From: DASUBV01 sp035763085
Lineage (GTDB): Bacteria > Actinomycetota > Actinomycetes > Streptosporangiales > Streptosporangiaceae
DNA length: 18,564 nt
Reading direction: 5' to 3'
Assembly: GCA_035763085.1 (NCBI GenBank)
Contig: DASUBV010000298.1
Coordinates: 1-18,564 of the forward strand
The stretch's first letter is position 1, and each line of letters opens with the position of its first letter. The notes beneath the pieces are model-generated. The model was not told the origin of the DNA. It saw only the letters and a list, made by a program, of their open reading frames with translations, and searched no databases. The translations under genes were made by a program, and so were the position numbers. Of the stretch, positions 8,301 through 14,175 are shown in pieces.

Positions 8301-8343
8301 GTGGAACGTGCCGAAGACCGACATCGCGGCACCGGTGCCGTAA
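5332..8343 (+). CDS. csxA: Secreted GH2 glycoside hydrolase, exo-beta-D-glucosaminidase-like
   Basis: Predicted extracellular enzyme releasing glucosamine from the non-reducing end of chitosan oligomers; 1003 residues. AGGAG (5317-5321) lies 10 nt before the ATG. The N-terminus is Arg-rich then hydrophobic, ending AAQA-AP near residue 40, a signal peptide. Jelly-roll and Ig-like GH2 domains precede the TIM barrel (about 430-745). The barrel block EGHIMPADFFEQAD (478-491) and the blocks GPYDWVPPDYWYD (591-603) and TIPTMDSLTRFM (632-643) closely resemble actinomycete CsxA as I remember it. Asp547 in SDLAP fits the Ser-Asp that replaces Asn-Glu (acid/base) in that subgroup. Glu626 in DSEESAG fits the nucleophile. 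The protein ends after a beta-rich domain (WNVP, 991-994) with no C-terminal CBM35 as in CsxA. Substrate is inferred from motifs; another GH2 exo-activity is possible. Confidence 0.87.
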   Translation: MNVRLRARRPLFSRRRVAAVAALVLAAASPALTIPAAQAAPVTSATLTARAGAAPHSPARGASLSPAARALLASPADTGSSDLTNLGAGGWTVQSSAVATQSGAQISAPGFSTAGWLPVSNDDAGAPGTEIEALAQNGRCPGATALQPVNLSTDSPSSVFFGSNMKSCYGFMSAIGADTVPEFDVPWWWRTDFTPGLAAGQVATLIVNGVVGAATVWVNGQQVATSATVTGAYTRFSFNVTSLIQPGTNSLAIEITPNNPNTMFTLDDVDWNQIPPDNNTGIQFPVQLAVDGALSDGNARVVQDNAADLSTSALTVKTDITNNTAAAQAGVVTATITPPGGGTPVSVTQNVTVPASSTQTVTFAPAQYPGLTITSPRVWWPYQLGAQPLYTLATSVAQNSAVLNSTSETFGIRNVTSYLTGSSTAEPQGARAFKINGVPVVIRGGGFAPDIFLHYSAADIARQLALMKNMGINTIRLEGHIMPADFFEQADAAGLLINAGFQCCDAWELQSSGQTSSADFQVLQNSALTIGQNLRNHPSVFSFQWSDLAPTTQQESVTLAALAQADFTDPVISSAEYNSSTQLGVSGEKEGPYDWVPPDYWYDTTHGDPHDSSQTNAGGSWGYDSEESAGDTIPTMDSLTRFMTASDLSSLWQSPTFNQYHANYEPNCRKGYNFGTLCNFDRALDARYGTPSSLAQYVEDGQVQNYENTRAQFEAFIDHSANAPLPSTGTIYWQLNKGWPSLLWSLYGSDGDQPGAYFGVQEADQSLHALYALDTGSVTLDNLGAASQSGLSVESRVFSTAGTLLDDQTASNITLASQQVQTGVLTPAVPAATPVQTYFVELLLRRSGTLIDRNDYWLSTQPDVVNWSKSLGQPQGVISTYADLTGLQSLPAGAISATASTAQQAGPAGADLATTVTITNTSSAAAAFFLRADVRRGTAAGQELAGDSELQSSIWQGNDITLFPGESQTLTVTYDSADLQGATPVISVSGWNVPKTDIAAPVP

Positions 8344-8423
8344 CGGCGCCGGGCCACCGCCGCCCCCGGCTGATCCTGCCGCGAGCAGAATGCCGGACGG
8401 GGGACGTCCCGCAAGGAGGAACC

Positions 8424-9473
8424 GTGCGGATCCGCTCTCGCATCGCCCTGGCTATCACCGCAGGGGCTGCCCTGGCGTGGCCCCTGGCCGCCGCCGGCGG
8501 CACCGCCGCCGCGGCGACGGCCTACACCCCGCTCCCGGCGCACGTGTACGCGCCGTACTACGAGACCTACCTTGCCCCGGACACGCCGGGCATCGCGGCC
8601 ACCGCGCAGTCCTCCGGCGCTAAGTACTTCACGCTGGCGTTCCTCCAGTCCGCCGGGAAGCACTCGTGCAGCCTGGAGTGGAACGGCAACTCCGCCCAGC
8701 CGCTGGACTACTACGCCGCCGATATCGCGGCGCTGCGCGCGGCGGGCGGGGACGTCATCCCGTCGTTCGGCGGGTACAGCGCCGACAAGGGCGGCACCGA
8801 GATCGCCGACTCGTGCAGCAGCGTCAGCCAGATCGCCGCCGCCTATGAGTCGGTGATCACCACCCTCGGCGTCACCCGGCTGGACATGGACGTCGAGGCC
8901 AAGTCGCTGGACAACACGGCCGGCATCGACCGGCGCAACCAGGCCATCGCGATGACCGAGCAGTGGGCGGCCGCCAGCGGCATCCCGCTGCAGATCCAGT
9001 ACACCCTGCCGGTGGAGCAGTACGGCCTGGATCCCAACGGCGAGGCCGTGCTGCAGAGCGCCGCCGCCAGCGGCGCGGCAGTGACCTCGGTCAACATCAT
9101 GGTCTTCGACTACTACATCGCCGGCGAGGGCACGGTGAACATGGGCCAGGCCGCCATCAACGCGGCCACCAACACCCACGCCCAGCTGACCACCATCTTC
9201 CCCAGCCTGACCTCGGCGCAGCTGTGGAACATGGAGGCGATGACGCTGCTGCCCGGCATCGACGACTACCCGAAGAAGACCGAGGTGACCTCGCTCGCCG
9301 ACACCCAAACCATGCTGAACTTCGCGCAGGCTAACAACATGAACCTGCTGTCGATCTGGGCCATTCAGCGCGACAACGGCGGCTGCCCCGGCACGACGGA
9401 CTCCAACACCTGCTCCGGCATCACCCAGAACACCTGGGACTTCAGCCACCTGCTCGAGCCCTTCACCGGCTGA
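8424..9473 (+). CDS. Secreted GH18 chitinase-like hydrolase
   Basis: Predicted extracellular GH18 hydrolase of 349 residues acting on chitin or N-acetylglucosamine oligomers. The GTG at 8424 is chosen because AAGGAGGA (8413-8420) lies 3 nt upstream and a clean signal peptide follows (MRIRSRIALA, then a hydrophobic core, AAAATA cleavage region near 31-33). A longer in-frame ATG at 8301 overlaps the preceding gene and lacks these. GH18 landmarks: SFGGYS (114-119) for the SxGG strand, and LDMDVE (153-158), the end of the DxxDxDxE motif with Glu158 as proton donor and Asp156 as its partner. MVFDYY (226-231) corresponds to the M-x-[YF]-D strand. No carbohydrate-binding module is visible. It lies 80 bp after the GH2 gene on the same strand, so the two are probably co-expressed. 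Confidence 0.85.
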   Translation: MRIRSRIALAITAGAALAWPLAAAGGTAAAATAYTPLPAHVYAPYYETYLAPDTPGIAATAQSSGAKYFTLAFLQSAGKHSCSLEWNGNSAQPLDYYAADIAALRAAGGDVIPSFGGYSADKGGTEIADSCSSVSQIAAAYESVITTLGVTRLDMDVEAKSLDNTAGIDRRNQAIAMTEQWAAASGIPLQIQYTLPVEQYGLDPNGEAVLQSAAASGAAVTSVNIMVFDYYIAGEGTVNMGQAAINAATNTHAQLTTIFPSLTSAQLWNMEAMTLLPGIDDYPKKTEVTSLADTQTMLNFAQANNMNLLSIWAIQRDNGGCPGTTDSNTCSGITQNTWDFSHLLEPFTG

Positions 9474-9480
9474 CCGCCGG

Positions 9481-9510
9481 CCATCCCCGGCGCTGCGGTC
9501 CCGGGGATGG
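9481..9510 (+). terminator. Probable terminator after the GH2-GH18 unit
   Basis: CCATCCCCGG (9481-9490), a 10-nt loop, then the exact complement CCGGGGATGG (9501-9510). It starts 8 nt after the GH18 stop codon. There is no U-tract, as is common in actinobacteria. It separates the glycosidases from the amidohydrolase gene. Confidence 0.6.
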
Positions 9511-9610
9511 TCCCCGGGCCGGCGCTGCAGGCACTGCCGGCGGCCATGTGGCCCGCCAGGGCGTAGCGTGGAGGTGCGGCTACGTCCTGGCGGGAGGGGG
9601 GCCCCAGCGC

Positions 9611-11266
9611 ATGGCCGGCGTTCCGGCGGCTGACCTGGTTATCCGCAACGCCCGCGTGTACACGCTCAGCCCGGCCCAGCCGTGGGCCGGCGCGGTGGCC
9701 TGCCGCGGCGGCCAGATCGCCTGGACCGGCCCGGACCGCGGCACCGGTCATGAGGAGGCCGCCGACTGGGCGGCGGCCGCCCGCCAGGCCGGCGGCGAGG
9801 TCATCAACGCCGGCGGCCGGGTGGTGCTGCCCGGCTTCATCGACTCCCACAACCACGTGCGCCTCGGCTCCGACACCGACTGCGCGCAGCTCACCGGGGC
9901 CCGCTCGGTGGCCGAACTGCAGGCCCGGATCACCGACTGGCTGACTGCCCACCCCGGCGCCGACTGGATCGAGGGCGAGGGCCTGGACTACCCGGCGCTG
10001 CGGCCCGGCCCGGACAGCCTGGACGGCGCGGCCGGCGGCCGGCCGGTGTTCCTGTTCGACTACAGCGGTCACGCCGTCTGGGTGAACCGCGCCGCGATGC
10101 AGCGGCTCGGCGTCGGCGCGGGCACCGGGCGGCTGCCGTTCGGGGTCGTCGAGCGGGACGCGCGCGGCGAGCCGACCGGGCTGCTGACCAGCTTCGCCAC
10201 CCTGGGCCTGGCCGGCGACGGGCACCAGGCGCTGGCCGCCGTCCTGCCCTGGGGCAGCCCCGATCGCCGCTATCAGCGGCTGCAGCGCAGCCTGGCGATG
10301 GCCATCCGGTGCGGCATCACCACCATCACCGAGCCGCAGAGCGGCCTGGACGACCTGCCGCTGTACCAGCGCGCGCAGGACGACGGCAGCCTGCGCGGCC
10401 GGCTCATCGCCGCGCTGTTCCACCCGCCCGGCGCCAGCCGCGACCTGCTCGACCGCTTTGACGCCGCGCGCCGCCGCTACGCCGGCGACCGGCTGCGGGT
10501 CGCCCCGGTGAAGCTGTACATCGACGACGTGATCGAGCGGCACACCGCGGCGCTGTTCGAGCCCTACGCCGACGCCCCGCACACCAGCGGGGACACCTTC
10601 TATGACCCGGACGAGTTCGCCGACCTGGTCGGCGAGCTGGATGCCCGCCGCTTCCAGGTGCTGATCCACGCCATCGGCGACCGCGGCGTGCACATCGCGC
10701 TGAACGCGCTCGAGCACGCCCGCCGGGTCAACGGCCCGCGCGACTCCCGGCACCAGCTCGTGCATATTGAGCTGCTGGCCTCACGCGACCTGCACCGGTT
10801 CGCCAAGCTCGGCGTCATCGCCTGCATGCAGCCCCGGCACTGCGCCGCCGACGTCGGCGGGCCGGAGTGGCGCGCCGCGGTCGGCGAGCGGCGGTGGCCC
10901 CGGGCCTGGCCGGTCGCCAGCCTGCACCAGGCGGGGGCTCCGCTGGCCTTCTCCAGTGACTGGAACGTCGCCGAGATGGACCCGCTGACCGGCATCTACA
11001 CGGCGCTGACCCGCCGCGACCTGGCCGGCGGCGAGCCGTTCGCGCCCGCCCAGACGATCGGCCTGCAGGTGGCCATCGCCGCCTACACCGCCGGCAGTGC
11101 CTACGCCAGCTTCCGCGAGCGCGACCTCGGCCGGATCACGCCCGGCCGGGCCGCCGACCTCATCGCCGTGTCACCGGACCCGTTCGGGATGGCGCCTGAG
11201 CAGATCCGCGACTGCCACGTCGACCTGACGATCGCGGCCGGCCAGGTCTGCCACCGGACGTGCTGA
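9611..11266 (+). CDS. YtcJ-type metal-dependent amidohydrolase
   Basis: Cytoplasmic amidohydrolase (Amidohydro_3 / YtcJ group) of 551 residues; the group includes N-substituted formamide deformylases, but the substrate here is unknown. The ATG at 9611 has GGGAGGGGGG (9592-9601) 9 nt upstream; a start at 9548 would add 21 residues with no ribosome-binding site. Metal and active-site residues in order: HxH as His80/His82 in GFIDSHNHV, Lys301 in VKLYIDD (candidate carboxylated or bridging lysine), His353 in IHAIGDRG, His385 in LVHIELL, and Asp450 in FSSDWNV. The C-terminal strand GRITPGRAADLIAVSPD (507-523) is typical of the amidohydrolase beta-sandwich. It stands alone after a terminator and converges on lysozyme gene A with 25 bp between stops. 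Confidence 0.88.
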   Translation: MAGVPAADLVIRNARVYTLSPAQPWAGAVACRGGQIAWTGPDRGTGHEEAADWAAAARQAGGEVINAGGRVVLPGFIDSHNHVRLGSDTDCAQLTGARSVAELQARITDWLTAHPGADWIEGEGLDYPALRPGPDSLDGAAGGRPVFLFDYSGHAVWVNRAAMQRLGVGAGTGRLPFGVVERDARGEPTGLLTSFATLGLAGDGHQALAAVLPWGSPDRRYQRLQRSLAMAIRCGITTITEPQSGLDDLPLYQRAQDDGSLRGRLIAALFHPPGASRDLLDRFDAARRRYAGDRLRVAPVKLYIDDVIERHTAALFEPYADAPHTSGDTFYDPDEFADLVGELDARRFQVLIHAIGDRGVHIALNALEHARRVNGPRDSRHQLVHIELLASRDLHRFAKLGVIACMQPRHCAADVGGPEWRAAVGERRWPRAWPVASLHQAGAPLAFSSDWNVAEMDPLTGIYTALTRRDLAGGEPFAPAQTIGLQVAIAAYTAGSAYASFRERDLGRITPGRAADLIAVSPDPFGMAPEQIRDCHVDLTIAAGQVCHRTC

Positions 11267-11291
11267 CGCTGGTGACCCTGGCCGGCCGCGA

Positions 11292-12107
11292 TCAGGCCGC
11301 CGCGACGGCGGCGCGTGCTGCTAACAGCTTGCAGGCCGCGGCCACCGCGTTGGCTGATGCCTCGCGGGTCGAGGCCGCCGGGATGCCCGCGCGCTCGAAG
11401 TCGGTGACGTAGATGTCGGCCGCCGCTGCCGGGCTCGACGCCGCATTCAGCGCCGGGATGTACTGCGCCCAGCCCTGGTTGTAGACCAGGATTTCCGACA
11501 GCTGCTTGTCCAGGTCGGCAGAGGGGTTACCGGTCACGAACCCGGCGGGAAGCGGCGTCCAGCCGATCAGCCCGCCGCCGCCCATGCCGACGGACTCGGG
11601 GTTGCCCTTGGACTCCTGGTAGATGTTCCCGGCCATGCCCGCGGCCGCGTTGTGGGAGTACCCGTGCGCGATCATGAACTGCACGATCGCTTCGTAGTTG
11701 TCGGGCAGCAGCCCGCCGCTGCCGCTGCAGCTCACCGTCGTGGCGGCCGGCTTCGCCCGGCTCTTGTCCGGCTTGTCCCGGGACCTGTGCCGCGGCCTGG
11801 CTGATGCGCTCGGCGTTGCCCGGGGCCGGGACCTGGTGTCCCTGACCGCTGCCGGGCGGCGGGCCAGGCCCGCCGCCAGCTGCTGGCCGGGTGCCGGGGC
11901 CGGGGAGCTGCCCGGCCCGCTGGTTCCCGACGTGGCCGCCGCCGGGGAGGTGAAGTCGGCTATTCCGTAGCCGACGCCCGCAAGAAGTCCGATCACGGCC
12001 ACTGCCGGGGCCGCCACGGCCAGCCGGTGGGCCACTTTTCCTGTATTCCGGGGGGCGTGATGCCGCCCGGTCCGCCTCAACTTCCGCTTTCCCGCTCCCG
12101 AACCCAA
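11292..12107 (-). CDS. Membrane-anchored phage-tail-lysozyme-like protein A
   Basis: 271-residue protein: basic N-terminus (1-29), one hydrophobic segment (about 29-50, signal anchor or signal peptide), an Ala/Pro/Ser/Arg-rich linker (55-125) and a C-terminal domain (127-260) resembling phage tail lysozyme (Phage_lysozyme2-type). AAGMAGNIYQESKGNP (155-170) carries the probable catalytic Glu165, followed by GLIGWTPLP (179-187). Cys127 and Cys259 bracket the domain and are conserved in paralogue B, suggesting a disulfide and an extracytoplasmic location. It probably cleaves peptidoglycan. Start: two adjacent TTG codons (12110, 12107). The second aligns exactly with the GTG start of paralogue B and has AAGG 7 nt upstream. 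An in-frame TAA lies just before. The 90-nt leader matches that of gene B. Confidence 0.8.
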   Translation of the reverse strand: MGSGAGKRKLRRTGRHHAPRNTGKVAHRLAVAAPAVAVIGLLAGVGYGIADFTSPAAATSGTSGPGSSPAPAPGQQLAAGLARRPAAVRDTRSRPRATPSASARPRHRSRDKPDKSRAKPAATTVSCSGSGGLLPDNYEAIVQFMIAHGYSHNAAAGMAGNIYQESKGNPESVGMGGGGLIGWTPLPAGFVTGNPSADLDKQLSEILVYNQGWAQYIPALNAASSPAAAADIYVTDFERAGIPAASTREASANAVAAACKLLAARAAVAAA

Positions 12108-12197
12108 CAACCTGCCTTACATCGGACCCACGCCGGCTTACGCAGCAAACAGCACCTCTCGCCCGGCCTTACACCGCTCTCACCAGGCATGATGTCA
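12108..12197 (-). promoter_or_regulatory. Conserved structured leader of lysozyme gene A (candidate cis-regulatory RNA)
   Basis: The 90 nt before the start align gap-free with the 90 nt before lysozyme gene B (18488-18399), 59/90 identical by my count. The best block is GTAAGGC followed by GGCGAGAGG. A shared fold is possible. Outer stem: GCCGG (12167-12163) with CCGGC (12136-12132). Constant GAGAGG on the 5' side (12160-12155) and UA on the 3' side. Inner stem: UGC (12154-12152) with GCG (12143-12141), closing an 8-nt loop. Outer-stem pair 4 is G-C here but C-G in gene B; the inner-stem closing pair is U-G here and C-G in B. I cannot match it to a known riboswitch, including the ydaO c-di-AMP class. 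Confidence 0.45.
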
Positions 12198-12426
12198 GGA
12201 CAGATCACGTAATGATGGTCAATCTGGGCAAGTAACGCGGCAGGGCAGCAGCCGGGCAAAGCCGGAAAATTGCTACATCCCTTTGCAGCAAGGCGATCCA
12301 GCCCGCCGCGCCGGGCAGAAAGCGGCGCATGTCACACTCGGCGGGTACCTGCGCGCTGACCCCAGATCAGCGCCGATCGCCGTCCGAGCCCGGAAGGGCT
12401 CTGCTTGCCAAAGGATGAGCAGCCGC
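12198..12426. other. Remaining intergenic region between lysozyme gene A and the enoyl-CoA hydratase gene
   Basis: The divergent gap spans 12108-12426; its left 90 nt are the conserved leader listed separately. The rest must hold two promoters, but I see no clear -35/-10 pair. A small inverted repeat TTGCT (12270-12274) / AGCAA (12287-12291) is present. AAGGA (12411-12415) is the likely ribosome-binding site of the hydratase gene, 11 nt before its ATG. No convincing small gene is visible. Confidence 0.4.
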
Positions 12427-13215
12427 ATGGACCAGAGCAGCTACCAGCACCTGAAGTTCGACCAGCGCCCCGGCGGGGTCCTGCTGATCACCCTGAACCG
12501 GCCCGAGGTGCTCAACGCCGCCGACGAGGTCATGCACTCTGAACTGGCCCGGGTCTGGACCGACGTCGCCCGGGACGAGGCGGTCAGGGTGGCGGTGGTG
12601 ACTGGCGCGGGGCGGGCGTTCTCGGCCGGCGGCGACGTGGCCATGGTGGCCCGGATGGCCGGCAACTACGACCGGGTCACCCGGATGCTGACCGAGATGA
12701 GCGACCTGGTGTACAACATGGCCAGCTGCGACAAGCCCATCGTGTCGGCCATCAACGGGGTCGCCGTGGGCGCGGGCCTGGTCGTCGCGCTGCTGGCCGA
12801 CATCAGCATCTGCGCCGCCGACGCCCGGCTCGGCGACGGCCACGTCCGGCTCGGCGCCGCGGCCGGCGACCACGCGGCGATGATCTGGCCGCTGCTGTGC
12901 GGGCTGGCCAAGTCCAAGTACTACCTGCTCACCGGCGAGATGGTGGACGGCACCGAGGCGGAGCGGATCGGCCTGGTCAGCAAGGTGCTGCCGGCCGGGG
13001 AGGTGCTGGAGGAGGCGCTGCGCGTCGCCGGTCACCTGGCCGCCGGGCCGCAGCTGGCCGTCCGGCTGACGAAGCGGTCGCTGAACAACTGGCTGCGCAC
13101 CGCCGGCCCGATCTTCGACCAGTCGGCCGCCTACGAGATGCTCACCTTCATGGGCGACGACGTCCGTGAGGGCGCCGCCTCCTTCCGCGAGAAGCGCAAG
13201 CCCACCTTCGGCTGA
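12427..13215 (+). CDS. Enoyl-CoA hydratase/isomerase-family protein, catalytic glutamates absent
   Basis: Crotonase-fold protein of 262 residues that would bind an acyl-CoA thioester. Oxyanion-hole elements are intact: FSAGGD (65-70) and GAGL (115-118). The LLTGEMVDGTEAERIGLVSKV region (167-187) is standard. However, the two glutamates of classical hydratases seem to be missing. The first position falls at Gly-His in GDGHVRLG (136-143). The second, Glu in the usual AKEYLLTG block, is Tyr165 in SKYYLLTG. Hydratase activity is therefore doubtful; isomerase, hydrolase or another crotonase reaction is possible. The start at 12427 has AAGGA 11 nt upstream; the in-frame ATG at 12415 lies directly on that site and is less likely. 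The next feature downstream is the left inverted repeat of the cassette. Confidence 0.85.
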   Translation: MDQSSYQHLKFDQRPGGVLLITLNRPEVLNAADEVMHSELARVWTDVARDEAVRVAVVTGAGRAFSAGGDVAMVARMAGNYDRVTRMLTEMSDLVYNMASCDKPIVSAINGVAVGAGLVVALLADISICAADARLGDGHVRLGAAAGDHAAMIWPLLCGLAKSKYYLLTGEMVDGTEAERIGLVSKVLPAGEVLEEALRVAGHLAAGPQLAVRLTKRSLNNWLRTAGPIFDQSAAYEMLTFMGDDVREGAASFREKRKPTFG

Positions 13216-13251
13216 CACTCACGGTGGTGTCTGTCCCGCCCCCGCATATGC

Positions 13252-13306
13252 GGCTCTTCGAAGTTAGCCGGGGCCGGGTGGCCGGCTGGTGACTGCGGGC
13301 GGCGGC
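13252..13306 (+). repeat. Left inverted repeat of the cassette
   Basis: 55 bp starting GGCTCTTCGAAGTTAGCCGG. It matches the reverse complement of 16517-16570 at about 48 of 55 positions (six mismatches and a one-base gap by my count). It contains an internal palindrome, AGCCGG (13266-13271) / CCGGCT (13282-13287). Confidence 0.85.
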
Positions 13307-13506
13307 CCGGCGTGGCTGCTGGTGGCCGGCGGGCGGCCGGGTGCAGGCGCTGCGGACGCGGCGGCGCTGGTTCGCGGGCTCGATCCCGCCGGGCACCCGG
13401 AGCCGTCCGTGCGCCGATCCGGCCGGCGTGATGCGATCGTGGGTTCCGGCAGGTCTCGCCGACCGATTTCTTGACTATTCGTTCTCGATTCAGCTAGCGT
13501 CGGATC
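13307..13506 (+). promoter_or_regulatory. Cassette left interior with leaderless tetR promoter
   Basis: About 200 bp between the left repeat and tetR. I see no gene in 13307-13470. TTGACT (13471-13476) and TAGCGT (13495-13500), 18 nt apart, form a good promoter. Only 6 nt separate the -10 from the GTG at 13507, so the tetR transcript is probably leaderless. ATTCGTTC (13477-13484), between the two hexamers, resembles one arm of the palindrome before the exporter gene and may be an autoregulatory site. Confidence 0.55.
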
Positions 13507-14088
13507 GTGGCCAGGACGAAGGAGTTTGATCCGGAGGCTGCGCTCCGGGCAGCGCTGAAGCTCTTCTGGGAGCGCGGGTATGAGGCGACATCGATCGCTG
13601 ATCTCGTCGAGTGCACGGGTGTCGCCCGGGCCAGTCTCTACGCGACCTTCGGCGGCAAGCGCGAGCTGTACCTGAAGGCCCTGGACCGGTACGGCGAGCT
13701 TGCGGACCCTGAGCTGCTGGCCGGGCTGTCCCAGCCGGGCCCGGCGCTGCCTGCTGTGCGGGCCCTGGTGGAGCGCTACGCCCGGGAGGCGGCTGGTGCG
13801 GGCGGGCGCCGCGGCTGTTTCGTGGTCAACACGGCGGTGGAGCTGGCTCCGCACGATCCGGCGGCTGCCCGCCGGGTGCAGGCGAGCTGGGATTTTGTGG
13901 AGACCGCGCTGACCTCGGCGCTGACGCGAGCGCAGGCGCAGGGTGAGCTGGCCGAGGGCAGGGATCCGCGGGCGCTGGGCCGCTTCCTGCTGGTGCTGCT
14001 GCAGGGGCTGCGGGTCATGGGCAAGGCAGGGACCGAGCCGGATCGTCTGCGCGACGCGGCCGTGCAGGCACTGACAGTGCTGGGCTAG
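13507..14088 (+). CDS. TetR/AcrR-family transcriptional regulator
   Basis: 193-residue TetR-type repressor. The helix-turn-helix domain occupies about residues 10-58, with ATSIADLVECTGVARASLYATFGGKRELY as its core (T-x-x-x-I-A pattern, LYATFGGK recognition end). The C-terminal ligand domain includes GRRGCFVVNTAVEL (98-111). The GTG start is supported by the leaderless promoter 6 nt upstream; no Shine-Dalgarno is present. It lies upstream of, and on the same strand as, the MFS exporter and SDR genes. It most likely senses the compound that the exporter or dehydrogenase handles and represses all three genes. The ligand is unknown. Confidence 0.88.
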   Translation: MARTKEFDPEAALRAALKLFWERGYEATSIADLVECTGVARASLYATFGGKRELYLKALDRYGELADPELLAGLSQPGPALPAVRALVERYAREAAGAGGRRGCFVVNTAVELAPHDPAAARRVQASWDFVETALTSALTRAQAQGELAEGRDPRALGRFLLVLLQGLRVMGKAGTEPDRLRDAAVQALTVLG

Positions 14089-14135
14089 CGGCGGCTGCGG
14101 CAAGCCTGCTGCCGGTTTAGCATGCTCACAAACAA

Positions 14136-14164
14136 GAACGACCAGTCCAGAATTTCTGTCGTTC
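14136..14164. promoter_or_regulatory. Candidate TetR operator before the exporter gene
   Basis: GAACGAC (14136-14142) and GTCGTTC (14158-14164) are perfect 7-bp inverted arms, 15 nt apart and 22 bp centre to centre. The site lies between tetR and the exporter start. A related TCGTTC occurs between the -35 and -10 of tetR (13479-13484). It could equally be a leader hairpin. Confidence 0.35.
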
Positions 14165-14175
14165 GGGAGGAAGCC

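Noticed and set aside
9365..10765. 466-codon minus-strand open frame opposite the amidohydrolase gene
   Set aside because: Antisense shadow; the sense strand holds all metal-binding motifs.
12108..12197. ydaO-type c-di-AMP riboswitch before lysozyme gene A
   Set aside because: Considered because such riboswitches control actinobacterial wall hydrolases, but I could not find the conserved ydaO sequence blocks in this leader or in that of gene B.
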